Shown: positions 1 to 10,379 of the stretch, one piece after another
Position numbering within the stretch: position 1 is the stretch's first letter
Layout: every line of letters begins with the position of its first letter
NCBI GenBank assembly: GCA_947650365.1
Contig: OX393550.1
Location: forward strand, 99,287,924 to 99,351,923
Direction: 5' to 3'
DNA from: Chamaelirium japonicum
Taxonomy: Eukaryota; Streptophyta; Magnoliopsida; Liliales; Melanthiaceae
DNA length: 64,000 nt
The notes under the pieces: generated by a model
The model's input: the letters and a program-made list of their open reading frames with translations, nothing else
Told to the model about the DNA's origin: nothing
The model's database searches: none
Position numbers and translations under genes: made by a program

Positions 1-38
1 GAAGAAAGTCATCTGTGGTTAAAAGCTCTGCACGAATG

Positions 39-290
39 CCAAAATGTTTTTCGTTGTTACTATAGCTGCTATAGTAACAGTCAAATTTTTTTTGTCAAAT
101 TCAACCAACGGATGAAAATCGAACGAACACAACAATCGTCCCATCCGTTGGATCGATTGGAATCGAATAGCCCAAAATGTTTTTTGCTATTACTGTAGCC
201 GCTACAGTAACAACGAAATTTTTTTGTTCCGTTCGATTTCCATCGATCCAACGGATGGAAATCGAACGAACCATTAAAACGCGCAGCGGC
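39..290. repeat. Imperfect tandem duplication (about 132-bp unit)
   Basis: Two diverged units start near 39 and 171, each opening with CCAAAATGTTTTT. Each then has a TA(G/C)TAAC-type motif around a palindromic GCTATAGTAAC or GCTACAGTAAC core, a T-rich run, and an AACGGATGGAAATCGAACGAA-like stretch. There is no coding content. The GCTACAGT core recurs in other repeats of this window. Confidence 0.5.
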
Positions 291-622
291 ACTGATTGAG
301 CTGGATTTGACTGTGCCGTTCGATCTATTTCGATCGGACGGACACAGTCGGCAAAGCATTTCCTCCCCGGCAACGCACAGCGTAACGTAGCACTCCTTTA
401 TGGATCTTCCTTTGGGACTCAGGTTTTGGGATGAGAGGATATCTAACAGTGGTATCAAAACGAGAGTCCACGTACCTTGTCAGGTTTAGTCGGGCCAAGC
501 TATGGACCTCCACTTTTATAATTAAAACTTATGACTAAATGTGTCTTAAATTAATTAAATTACCATAACACGCTCATTTTGACCCTTTTTGTGTGATCCC
601 ATAATTGTTTCAAAGATGATTC

Positions 623-758
623 AATCTACTTTCTTTTCTTTTTTTTTTCCGAGATCGGCGGCTGTCCCGAAACCTTTCGGGCAATGGCCCACTCGGCAAC
701 TCCCACTTCACTCCTGGGTAAATTGAGAGAAGGAGTCGAACACACAACCTGCTCATCG
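623..758 (-). mobile_element. tRNA-derived SINE candidate
   Basis: On the minus strand the segment carries a B-box-like GTTCGACTC and ends in an A-rich tail, seen as the T-rich run at 630-649 on the plus strand. It is flanked by a direct repeat AAGATGATTC at 613-622 and 759-768. A polymerase III type B box, a poly(A)-like tail and a target duplication are the marks of a SINE. The A box is not convincing and I cannot name the family. Confidence 0.55.
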
Positions 759-906
759 AAGATGATTCGGTCCTAAATGTGTGTTTTTTTTTCCGGGTAA
801 ATCAGACTACAAAAAAAGAACCAAAACTAATTACAGCAGACCTGAAAATAACTAATCAAAGATTATAAAGGGTCATGGATAAGCCAAAGATAGGATGCAT
901 TTGAGC

Positions 907-1226
907 TATGGATGGCAACGAAGTGGTTTCGGGCAAAACCGAAACCGCACCGCAACACTGAACCACCACACCAAAACTGTACCGCACCACGACAATGTAT
1001 CATTATGTAAAATCGAAACTGCACCATGCGGTGCGGTGAACCGCGGTTTATCACTAGAATAGCCTAAACGGTACAGTTTTATACGGTTTTGGACAAACCG
1101 AAACCACACCGCTATACCGAAATCGCACCGCACCGCGACAGTTTTATATTTTGGCAAACCAAAACCGCACTATGTGGTGCAGTTTACCACAGTTTTCGGT
1201 TTTAAACCGCACCGTTGTCATCCCTA
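907..1226. mobile_element. hAT-type MITE, interior of CGGTTT/ACCGCA motifs
   Basis: The ends are inverted (TATGGATGGCAACG and CGTTGTCATCCCTA). The element is flanked by a perfect 8-bp target duplication ATTTGAGC at 899-906 and 1227-1234, the length made by hAT transposases. The interior has no ORF and consists of degenerate repeats such as ACCGCACCGC. It lies beside a LINE fragment. Confidence 0.8.
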
Positions 1227-1234
1227 ATTTGAGC

Positions 1235-1600
1235 CATCCGGCACCCAATATTAACCAGAAAGTTTGCAACCTGATTAGCTTCTTAGTGATATGAATGATC
1301 CTTCCAACTGAAGTCTTAGCAAAAGAGCCTCGCATTCCAAAAGAATTGGATCGATCGGATCCATGGTTTGAAAATTTTGAATGGCAACCTGAGAGTCGCC
1401 GTAAATCCAAAGAGGTTGCGGAGCAAATTGTTTAGTGTTGCATAGTAGGGCATAGAGTAAAGCAAATTTCTCCGCAACGAAGGAAGAAGATGTATGAAGA
1501 GATCCGCAACCCACAAGAAGTTTACTAGTGCTTGTACTGTCTCAAAAAACAAAAACAAGACCAACAAGAGAAGACCGCCGGTGAAACGATCCGTCAAAAT
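1235..1600 (-). pseudogene. LINE (L1-type) ribonuclease H fragment
   Basis: The minus-strand translation resembles the C-terminal RNase H domain of plant L1 elements. It opens with LNFDGS-like residues and continues through a VAEKFALLYALL helix, a WIYGDSQVAI strand and EANQVANFL at the end. The last part lies in another frame and internal stops are present, so this is a degraded scrap. No reverse transcriptase or poly(A) tail is attached. The assignment rests on motif memory. Confidence 0.55.
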
Positions 1601-1652
1601 TGAGCAATTTGACTTCTGATGAGGAGATTGCCAACTGACTACCGCCTCTTCC

Positions 1653-2299
1653 CAAGGTTCGAAATTTTTAATTCGGTCAATATTTCGATCTTCTGCATGT
1701 GAAAATACTTCGACAGTGTAAAAATATTATGATTTGATAGAAATAGTGAAAATATTGATTTCGCAAAAAATCGTGCCTATTTCGCGATATTTCGTCGAAA
1801 CATCAGAGTGCATTGTGAAAATCTCGTCAAACTGCAAAATTTTGTACGGGATAGCGACAAGCGCCAATCACTTTCCGTGGGGTGGGCCCCAGTCAGCTCG
1901 AAAAGGACAGATCATGAAAAATCGGACAAAAACCGTACGAAAAATCAAAAAAACTCGTAAAACATCTCACCAGAAAGCGACAGCCGTCAGTCGCTTTCGA
2001 CAGCCCCATGCGACGTGGGCCCCAGCTATGTGTACGAAATCTCGCGCTATCTCGCACATTGATAATATATTGCGAGATATTGTGATATGACAGCTTTTGC
2101 CCTGCCGCCCCACGTGACGCAAGCCCCAGCTTTCTCCCGAAATGTCGCGATATTTCTATGTACTCGTATTTCGCGCGAAATGTCTCGATTTATTCGTGAT
2201 TTTTATTCTGTTCGAAACAACAAGCGGGATTTCGTGCCCGTGTTTTGAGAAAACTGCGATATTTAGCGATATTTCTCAAGATTTTGACCCTTGCGTCTA
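1653..2299. mobile_element. Non-autonomous hAT element related to the 34714-41717 element
   Basis: It begins CAAGGTTCGAAATTT and has TTTTGACCCTTG at 2283-2293, followed by six extra bases. An 8-bp repeat CCTCTTCC lies at 1645-1652 and 2300-2307. The first ~130 bp and the last ~70 bp match the two ends of the 7-kb hAT element in GCP6 intron 4. The interior is rich in CGCGATATTTCG-type motifs and also shares a GTGGGCCCCAG block. It has no transposase and looks like an internally deleted relative. Confidence 0.75.
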
Positions 2300-2833
2300 C
2301 CTCTTCCATCTTTTCTTCAAAAGTTAACCTTTTTTTTTTTGACAAGCGGATGTGGCTCTCATTCGACTAGTTTCTGCAGAGTTAGACCTGATTATTGTTT
2401 TCATCAGGAACTCCTTCTCCATATGAATTAGCCTGCTTAAAAGGCTCCAAATTCATTTCATTGGTAACAACAATTTGTGCTTTCTCCTGAACAAGGAGAG
2501 GAACAATACAATCAGATAAAGCTAAAGAAAAAAATATGTCATTACAATCTGCAGTGTGACCAGTCATAACATGAACACAAGTAGTCCGAGACTTTCAAAT
2601 ACCCCATACTGTAGCGAACATCAAACCATTCAAATGGCCAGCCAGCCAGAGTCAGACTACGACGGGCCGAATCTAAAACAACCTCTGAAGAAGCTCATCC
2701 CAAGAAGAGAGGCTCGATAGAGATTTGAGCTAAATGGAACACCGATGCAAAGTAAACACTCCTTCATAGGTAGCTTTGCATGTAAAAGTTTCCACCCAAA
2801 GCATGGCGCTCGTGTGGAAGCATCAGTCTTCCA

Positions 2834-3273
2834 TAGGGGTGGCAATCCTTGACCCGACCCGAAGTTTGCGGGTTTGGGTTTGGGTTTGGCCTAAACGGGT
2901 TCGGGTCATAAACGGGTCGACCCGATTGACCTGTTTATTTAATGGGTCGGTTCGGGTTTGTACTTATAACCCGATTGACCCGACTTGACTCGTTTACCAA
3001 ATGGGTTGTGTCAACCCGACCCAACCCAATCTGGCCCAATCCGACCTGTCTTGACCCAACCAGACAGGTTTACATGGGTTCTATTGACCCAACCCGAGCC
3101 AACACGACCCGACCTGTTTAGTAAACGGGTTAAAAGGGTCGGGTCGGGTCAACCCATTTATTAGGCAGGTCGGGTTTGGGTTTAAGTTTTTGACTGTTTA
3201 TAAAACGTGTCAGGTTTGGGTTGGGCGTTTTGCCCTTATACCTATGTCTCAACCCAACCCATTGCCACCCCTA
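2834..3273. mobile_element. hAT-type MITE with GGGTCG/GACCCG interior
   Basis: The inverted ends are TAGGGGTGGCAAT and ATTGCCACCCCTA. A perfect 8-bp target duplication GTCTTCCA lies at 2826-2833 and 3274-3281. The interior is a degenerate array of GGGTCGGGT / GACCCGACCC and has no gene. The perfect duplication suggests a fairly young insertion. A second copy of the same kind is at 62529-62958. Confidence 0.85.
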
Positions 3274-3281
3274 GTCTTCCA

Positions 3282-3749
3282 TAGCTTAAAATGTGCGCAC
3301 CCACCGCTTGCGCACCCACCGCATGTCGGTGTGTATGATTGTGTCAGGGGTGTGTTCAAGTATATAGCCCCTAATTTCTTTCTTTGTGTGGAAATGCCAT
3401 TCAATTGTTCCAATCATTTCACCAATACTTAAGAAACCAATTTAAGGCACAACATCCTCTGCATATGAATTCATTGTAGATTTGACTAGAGTAGCATAGA
3501 AAGATAGGGACCAAAGAGAGAAAAAAAAAGTTTTTTTTTTTCTTTTGCAATAAAAAGAGAAAAAAAAAAGTTAGGATGGGAAAACAGTCCATTTAAAACC
3601 CTTCCCATGCAAGCAATGAAAAACTAGCACTAACTGGGACCACCACATTGGAAGACAACCATCTCATTGGTAAGCTAACATTTAAACATTAAGTATAGTC
3701 CTAGTACCCCCTCCCCCTCCCCCCTCAAAAAAAAAAAAAAAAGGGTTTT
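3282..3749. other. Non-coding stretch
   Basis: This AT-rich stretch has short A-runs and a C-rich run near 3707-3724. I see no gene, motif or element boundary in it. Confidence 0.5.
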
Positions 3750-4260
3750 AGCTGTACGCCCACTGAAACAGTATTGATTTACATTAAGTCCAGTCAATAA
3801 TTTTGTTTCACATATATGAACTTCACAAAATGATTTCAGATAAAGAAACAATCCATGTATCAGTATAACAGTTGTAGGCTTAAGGGGTCCTTTGCTAACT
3901 GAGGTTTTTTTTTTCTTTCAAAATACTAAATACTCTCCCACACAAATCACTGCACTTACTATTGTCATTGTTGCCACAGTATTTTTCGAACTGCTACAGT
4001 GATTTCGGACTGCTACAGTGATTTCGGTTAGGGTTAGGATTCACTGTTTGGGTTATAGGGTTAATTTAAGGGTTCACTATTTATGGTATAGAATTAGGGT
4101 TAGGGTTTACTATTAAGGGTATAGAAGTAGTATTAGGGCGAACGATTCACTGTTTAGGGTATAAAATTAAGGTTAGGATTTTTGTGCTGCTGTGAAACCA
4201 ATTTAACTGTATAGCAAATGGAAGGGTATATGTGTCATTTTATAAGTGTTGACCTATTGC
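3750..4260. repeat. Repeat family with CTACAGTGATTTC and TTAGGG-like motifs, copy 1
   Basis: The block runs from TTACATTAAGTCCA, through two CTACAGTGATTTCGG units at 3990-4028, into a set of GGGTTAGGGTTCACTATTTA-like units, and ends near GAAGGGTATATGTGTCATTT. The same order of parts occurs at about 15392-15990, so the two are copies of one dispersed family. The ends are not defined and I cannot name it. Confidence 0.5.
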
Positions 4261-4609
4261 AATTATATCTTTTATGGTGTTTCTTTTAAGATATTATAGT
4301 GGTGTCAGGACCAACAGTTAATAGATTAAATGGAGCTAATGCAATCTCAAACCCCCCCCCCCCCTCCAAAAAAAAAAAAAAATGCCTTTAAGTGCTTTAC
4401 ATATACCCTAATGGAAGCCAGCATCTTAAAGAGCCAAAAAAAGAGTCCAATTACTTTTAATCCAAAAAAAAAAAACCCCTAAAGAACTCACACTCAAAAC
4501 AAAGTATCCATGGATGAAACTTAATCTCTACTATATAACAAATAATAGGGTTTATGACCCAATTTATATCTTTAAAATAAAAAAAAACTAACAAAATAGA
4601 TAGGCAAGA

Positions 4610-4613
<4 letters not shown>

Positions 4614-4672
<59 letters not shown>

Positions 4673-4694
4673 TTCTCTCTCACACACACACACA
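4614..4694. repeat. (CT)n then (CA)n microsatellite
   Basis: A nearly pure CT run (4614-4669) is followed by a short CT-rich stretch and a CA run. Apparent reading frames across it are low complexity. Confidence 0.95.
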
Positions 4695-5180
4695 TACAAA
4701 CATACATACACGTACATACATGTGCATCGCACATGCAGCATTCTAGTAATACGAATGTAAATTGCACCTGGTGGATTTGGCCTGAGGTGTGCCAAGCTGT
4801 GCTCCGCAATCGGATCAAAGGTGAAACCCTAGCTGTTGTGAGAGGAATCGGATCGTGCCACCATTAGGATCAAGCGAACCGAGATGGAACCATAATCACT
4901 CACGGGAATCTAACCCGCTTGAGGACCTGACCTGGCCAGGCCGGTCGATCTCTAAAAGATCGATCGGCGGCGGCGATCGGTAATGTAAGTTCTTTTGCAT
5001 GCTTTTCAGAGCATGGAGGCAAAGGGATGAGGGCCACTTTCTGCATACCCTAACGACAGGTGGGGTGGCCTTCATCAGACATAAAGCCGCTCTACATGTA
5101 AAGTGTAGTGGTGTAAAGAAAGCAGTGAGGGCCACTTTCTAGAGAAGGAATCCGTGCACATGAAGTTAAGAACAGTTGCA
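4695..5180. other. Non-coding stretch upstream of the QKY-type gene
   Basis: No ORF with family similarity, RNA gene or repeat boundary was recognised. A segment GGGCCACTTTCT occurs twice (5029 and 5128). Confidence 0.4.
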
Positions 5181-5189
5181 TTAGTTAAT

Positions 5190-5453
5190 GGGTTATTTTG
5201 ACTTTGCCCCCCCAAGTTTGCATGGAATTAGACTTTACCCCCCATATTTTCATTAATTAGACTTTACCCCCCAAAACTAACTGTTCCGTCAGCTTACCAT
5301 CTAAGAGAAAGGGTGAGCTGACGGAAAAGAAATAAAGTTTTGGGGGGTGAGTTGACGGAACAGTTAATTTTAGGGGTAAAGTCTAATTAATGAAAAGATA
5401 GGGGGTAAAGTCTAATTCAAGGCAAAACATGGGGGGCAAAGTCAAAATAACCC
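5190..5453. mobile_element. Mutator-type fold-back MITE
   Basis: The two halves are inverted copies over roughly 100 bp, opening GGGTTATTTTGAC and closing GTCAAAATAACCC. The element is flanked by a perfect 9-bp repeat TTAGTTAAT at 5181-5189 and 5454-5462. Nine-base duplications with long inverted ends are typical of Mutator-like MITEs. It has no ORF. It ends about 35 bp before a TATA-like box and 135 bp before the start codon of the QKY-type gene. Confidence 0.85.
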
Positions 5454-5485
5454 TTAGTTAATTGTCCCTCCTTTCTTTCTCCAAC

Positions 5486-5496
5486 CTATATAGATA
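5486..5496 (+). promoter_or_regulatory. TATA-like box of the QKY-type gene
   Basis: CTATATAGATA lies about 95-100 bp upstream of the ATG at 5589. That is a usual place for a core promoter with a short 5' leader. It sits just downstream of the MITE's target duplication. No transcription start can be read from sequence. Confidence 0.45.
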
Positions 5497-5588
5497 ATGA
5501 AACATAGCACAATGTGAGTGAAAGTTGATACGATTAAGTACCATCATCGCCTGAAAACCACTACTTGGTTAGCCGGAAAACCACCCGG

Positions 5589-8500
5589 ATGGCCCGGAAA
5601 CTCATCGTCGAGGTCGTGGAGGCACGCGACCTCCTCCCGAAGGACGGGACGGGGACCTCGAGCCCCTACGTGGTCGTGGACTTCGACGGGCAGCGGAGAC
5701 GGACCAAGACGGAGCACCGCGCCCTGAACCCGGCCTGGAACGAGGTGCTCGAGTTCAACCTCAACGGCCCCGTCGACATGGCCGGTGAGCCGCTGGAGGT
5801 GGACGTGCTGCACGACAGGAAGGTGGGGCCGAGCCGGAGGAACAATTTCCTCGGGCGGGTCCGGCTGGACTCCCGGCAGTTTGTGAGGAGGGGCGAGGAG
5901 GCGCTCATTCACTTCCCGTTGGAGAAGAAGAGCCTCTTCAACTGGGTTCGAGGCGAGATCGGGCTGAGGATTTACTACGTCGACGAAGAGCCCGTACCGG
6001 ACGTCGCACCAACTCCGCCGGATGCAGCCGAGAAAGCCAATGAACCGGCAGCGCCGGCTCCGGCGGATGGCGCTGCTCCGGCACCGCCAGCTGAGGGTGC
6101 TGTGGATGCTGAGAAGGTGGAGGACACGGCTGCGCCACCGGCACAGGCTGAGCCCGTACAGCCGCCGGAGGCTGAGCCAGCACCACCGGCTGAGCAAAAT
6201 CCAGATGCCTCAAAACCGGAAGCGGAAACTCCGGCACCACCGTTGGAGTGTAGTGAAGGTACACATAACCCTCCACCCGAGCCTCCAGCGGAAGCTGCGG
6301 ACTCAAATGCCGAGAAGCCGCCGGAATCTGAGCTTCCGCCCCCGCTGGAGAATAGCACAGATGATCCAGAACCCAACGGGGAGCAGCCGCCGGAGTCTAA
6401 TCAGCAACCTCCAGCCGAGTCAGGCACGGAGGACCCACCGCTACCTCCCGCTCCCAAGTGGGCTCCACAGCCTGAGGCGATGCCGGCGCACCACCAGCAA
6501 CCCCCTCCACCGCCAGAGAGAACACCTGAGACGATAGAGCGATCCACCTACGACCTCGTAGACAAGATGCAGTACCTGTTCGTCCGAGTCGTCAGAGCCC
6601 GCTCGCTGCCCGGCCACGCCAAGCCCCACGTCAAGCTCGCTGCCTACGGCCGGGTCACCGGCACCGGCACCGCCCGGAGGGCCGCCGCCTTCTTCGAGTG
6701 GGATCAGACCATCGCCTTCTTCCGTGACCCCGTCTCCGGCGCCGGCGGCTCCACCCTGCAAGTCTCCGTGTGGGACACCCCGCCGGACCGCGACACCGCC
6801 GCCGCCCGCGAGATGGACTTCATCGGCGGGGTCTGCTTCGACGCGTCGGATGTCCCCACGCGGGACCCCCCCGACAGCCCCCTGGCCACCCAGTGGTACA
6901 GGCTGGAGGGCGGCGCCGTCCGAGGCGGCGACCTCATGCTCGCCGTGTGGGTCGGCACACAGGCAGACGAGTCCTTCGCCGACTCGTGTAAGGCCGACGG
7001 CTCGAACAGCCGGGCCGCGTCCCGATCCAAGGTCTACCTCTCCCCAAAGCTCTGGTACCTGAGGGCCACCATTCTAGACGCGCAGGACACACCGACGACG
7101 TCAAGGGAGTCGATGATCTCCGTCAGGGCGACGCTAGGGTCTCAAGTGATGAAGACCCGACCCGCCGTCAACCGCAACACCGCACCGTCGTGGAACGAGG
7201 ACCTCATCTTCGTCGCGGCGGAGCCATTCGGGGAGGAACAGGCCCTGATCCTCTGGTTGGAGAGCCGGCAGGGGAAGGAGACGACGGTCCTCGGATCTGC
7301 CGGGATACCGCTCTCCTCCGTCGAGCGCCGCGTCGACGACCGGAAGGTGGCTTCCCAGTGGCTGGACCTCTTCCCCGGCAGCGAGGCCAAGAAGGGGAGG
7401 AGGGCCGGCGGCGGCGGTAGGCTGCACGTGCGAGTCTGCCTGGACGGGGGCTACCATGTGTCGGACGAGCCCTCGCACGCGAACAGCGACTATCGGCCGT
7501 CGGCGCGGCAGCTCTGGCGGCCGCCGCTGGGGGTTGTCGAGCTTGGAATCATCGGATGTAAGGACCTGCTCCCGTCGAGGACCGCCGACAGGAACGGAAC
7601 CATCAACGCGTACGCCGTGGCCAAGTACGGCCCGAAATGGGCCCGGACCCGGACGGTCCAGTTCGACCCGACATGGAATGAGCAGTACACGTGGCCGGTC
7701 TACGACCCCTGCACCGTCCTCACCGTGGCCGTCTTCGACGAATCCGACGGCTCCAAGGAGTCCACGTGCCGACCGATGGGGAAGGTCCGGATTCGGATCT
7801 CCACCCTGGAGAGCGGCCGGGCCTACCGGGGCGCCTACCCGCTGCTCCTCATGCTGCCATCAGGAGCGAAGCTGATGGGGGAGATCAAGCTCGCCGTGCG
7901 GTTCGCACGCGCGGTGCCGATGCTGGACCTGCTCCACGTGTACGTCCGTCCAATGCTGCCAGCTATGCACCACCTCCGGCCGATCGGGGTGGCGCAGCGG
8001 GAGCCCCTGAGGCTGGCGGCGGCGAGGCTCGTGGCCGCGCACCTGTCGCGGTCGGAGCCGCCGCTCCGGCGGGAGGTGGTCCTGTGGGTGCTGGAGGCGG
8101 CGGAGCCACGGGGGTTCAGCATGCGGCGGGTGCGGACAAACTGGCACCGGATCGTGGCCGCGCTGGCGTGGGTGGCCGGCGTGGTGAGGTGGGTGGAGGA
8201 CACGAGGGCGTGGCGGAACCCGACGGCGGCGGTGATGGCGCACGGGGTGCTTGTGCTGATGGTGTGGCACCCGGAGCTGGTGGCGCCGACTCTGGCGCTG
8301 CACCTGTTCGCGGTGGGGGCTTGGCGGTACCGGCGCCGGCCGAGGGACCCGATGCCGCACCCGTGCGTGCGGGCGTCGATGGCGGTGGAGGGTGCGGCGG
8401 CGGACAGGGAGGAGCTGGACGAAGAGTTCGACCCAATGCCGAGCGCGAGGGGGGCGGAGGTGGTGCGGGCGCGGTACGACAGGACGCGGGCTGTGGGGGC

Positions 8501-8765
8501 GCGGGTGCAGGGGATGCTGGGGGACGTGGCGGCCCAGGCGGAGCGAGTGCAGGCGGTGGTGACGTGGCGGGACCCGAGGGCGACGGGAATGTTCATTGCC
8601 TGCTGCTTCGCGGTGGCAGCGGCGCTGTATGTCGTACCTTTCAAGGTGGTGGCTGTGGCGTCGGGGTTCTACTTTCTGAGGCACCCCATGTTCCGGGATC
8701 GCATGCCGCCGACGGCTCTGAACTTCTTCCGCCGCCTCCCCTCCCTGGCGGATCGGATCATGTAG
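5589..8765 (+). CDS. QKY: QUIRKY-like multiple C2 domain and transmembrane protein (MCTP)
   Basis: An intronless gene of 1058 codons. Plant MCTPs bind lipids through C2 domains and sit at ER-plasma membrane contacts and plasmodesmata; QUIRKY acts with the receptor kinase STRUBBELIG in organ shape. Domains seen: C2A at about 3-130, a Pro/Ala/Glu-rich linker at 133-318 with PAPPAE-type repeats, C2B 327-460, C2C 490-625, C2D 645-782, then the conserved C-terminal PRT_C membrane domain with hydrophobic stretches near 857-912 and 1000-1030. It ends LNFFRRLPSLADRIM, nearly as Arabidopsis QKY (1081 residues). The frame is open upstream to a TTG at 5565, but the first ATG at 5589 starts directly before the C2A strand, as in homologues. 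The CDS is strongly GC-rich against AT-rich flanks. QKY itself versus a close MCTP paralogue needs a tree. Confidence 0.93.
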   Translation: MARKLIVEVVEARDLLPKDGTGTSSPYVVVDFDGQRRRTKTEHRALNPAWNEVLEFNLNGPVDMAGEPLEVDVLHDRKVGPSRRNNFLGRVRLDSRQFVRRGEEALIHFPLEKKSLFNWVRGEIGLRIYYVDEEPVPDVAPTPPDAAEKANEPAAPAPADGAAPAPPAEGAVDAEKVEDTAAPPAQAEPVQPPEAEPAPPAEQNPDASKPEAETPAPPLECSEGTHNPPPEPPAEAADSNAEKPPESELPPPLENSTDDPEPNGEQPPESNQQPPAESGTEDPPLPPAPKWAPQPEAMPAHHQQPPPPPERTPETIERSTYDLVDKMQYLFVRVVRARSLPGHAKPHVKLAAYGRVTGTGTARRAAAFFEWDQTIAFFRDPVSGAGGSTLQVSVWDTPPDRDTAAAREMDFIGGVCFDASDVPTRDPPDSPLATQWYRLEGGAVRGGDLMLAVWVGTQADESFADSCKADGSNSRAASRSKVYLSPKLWYLRATILDAQDTPTTSRESMISVRATLGSQVMKTRPAVNRNTAPSWNEDLIFVAAEPFGEEQALILWLESRQGKETTVLGSAGIPLSSVERRVDDRKVASQWLDLFPGSEAKKGRRAGGGGRLHVRVCLDGGYHVSDEPSHANSDYRPSARQLWRPPLGVVELGIIGCKDLLPSRTADRNGTINAYAVAKYGPKWARTRTVQFDPTWNEQYTWPVYDPCTVLTVAVFDESDGSKESTCRPMGKVRIRISTLESGRAYRGAYPLLLMLPSGAKLMGEIKLAVRFARAVPMLDLLHVYVRPMLPAMHHLRPIGVAQREPLRLAAARLVAAHLSRSEPPLRREVVLWVLEAAEPRGFSMRRVRTNWHRIVAALAWVAGVVRWVEDTRAWRNPTAAVMAHGVLVLMVWHPELVAPTLALHLFAVGAWRYRRRPRDPMPHPCVRASMAVEGAAADREELDEEFDPMPSARGAEVVRARYDRTRAVGARVQGMLGDVAAQAERVQAVVTWRDPRATGMFIACCFAVAAALYVVPFKVVAVASGFYFLRHPMFRDRMPPTALNFFRRLPSLADRIM

Positions 8766-9180
8766 GCAAATATTTGACCCGACTCCATATACCTACTTAT
8801 ATGGGCCGTGTATGGGTGAAGGAATTGTGATCCGATATTGTCTCAAAATCCGTCATTTTGATTATTTTCTTATAAAATAATCAGCAAATTAGGTATAGGT
8901 CCTTAACTATTTTACAATATTAATCACAGGACACCATAATTTACTATATTAGCTAAGGTCCCTACAAGTATACATCCATCTCCAGAAAGAAAGAGTATAT
9001 ATTCGTCTTCAGAAACAATATACATTCATTTCAAAAAGAGTATATATTCGTCTTTAGAAAGAGTATATATTCGTCGAGAGGGACTTGAGCTATATTTTGA
9101 AATTAACGTGTCCAGCAACTAAAAATCATCTCTCCATAATGAATTATGTCAAATTTCTCCTAAAATAATTCAATAAATTT
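8766..9180. other. 3' flank of the QKY-type gene with short tandem repeat
   Basis: Four diverged ~23-bp units (GAGTATATATTCGTCTT type) lie at 8985-9078. I see no clear polyadenylation signal beyond generally AT-rich sequence, and no gene. Confidence 0.5.
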
Positions 9181-9720
9181 AAATTTTTTTTGGAAGGGAC
9201 GATTCACTACCTAGGTGCGTGTGACTCACGAAAGTGCACATACTCATCACAATCGTTGCATTTGTATCGTGCGATTAGCAGAGTCTAAGTTTTCCAACCC
9301 GAGCACAACTTGAGATTGAATTGGTCCGGTTGCACAACATGATGGTATGATCTTTATAAACCGACCACAAAGGTGGAAGATAAGCCCGCCACAAAGACAG
9401 GATGAAAAGAACCCACGTTTCCATTGGTTTTTCACTAACTAGTCCAAATCTTGCATAATTACAACAAGTATGCCTCTTCTTACACCCCACAACCCACATC
9501 AAAATTGGGATCGTACTCTTCAAGGGGAAACTGATGGGAAAGGGAGACGACGCAACGGTTGCAATGCAAAAGAAAGAGGCGGTCGCAGCAGGAACGAGCT
9601 CCGGTCGACTCCCTCCATCAGCAGACGATCCCGCTCCACTGACGAGAAAGGAAGGAGGCAACGGCTTCGTCGGCAAACCTGATGTACATTCGACACAGCC
9701 GACCTCCGAGTGGGGTATGA
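9181..9720. other. Non-coding stretch
   Basis: Short reading frames occur on both strands, but none resembles a known family. I see no element boundaries. Confidence 0.35.
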
Positions 9721-9722
9721 TT

Positions 9723-10085
<363 letters not shown>

Positions 10086-10111
10086 TCCAATAATAGATCT
10101 ATACTAACTTC

Positions 10112-10296
10112 TAGAGGTGCACAAAAAACTAGTGGAACCAGAGAACCGAACAGAACAAGTTTTATATGATTCGGTCCAGTCCGGTTCCATGCTCCCTACG
10201 GTCTGGTTCCGGTTCCAAATATTTGAAAACCATTGGGATCGGTTCGGTTCCTGGTTCATCCCGGAACCGGTCCAAACCAAGCCATGTGCACCCCTA
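10112..10296. mobile_element. hAT-like MITE with GGTTCCGGTTCC interior
   Basis: The inverted ends are TAGAGGTGCACA and TGTGCACCCCTA, with an interior of degenerate GGTTCCGGTTC motifs. No matching 8-bp flanking repeat is visible, so the insertion is older or rearranged. The ends resemble the TAGGGGTG elements elsewhere in the window. Confidence 0.55.
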
Positions 10297-10379
10297 ATGA
10301 CCCCCCAAGGAGAAGGCCTATCTGAAGCCTTCCTAGCGACCATGATATTGTATTAGTAAGCACTCACTGCACAGCTCCA

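Noticed and set aside
449-465. TGGTATCAAAACGAG as an LTR-element primer-binding site
   Set aside because: It is close to the tRNA-Met site, but no LTR end, gag or repeat partner is visible around it.
5565-5588. Upstream TTG as start of the QKY-type gene
   Set aside because: Plants start at ATG. The ATG at 5589 sits just before the C2A strand as in homologues.
5544-8684. Long reading frames antisense to or in other frames of the QKY-type gene (up to 379 codons)
   Set aside because: They are by-products of a GC-rich CDS with few stops in all frames. Their translations are Arg/Pro/Gly-rich and match no family.
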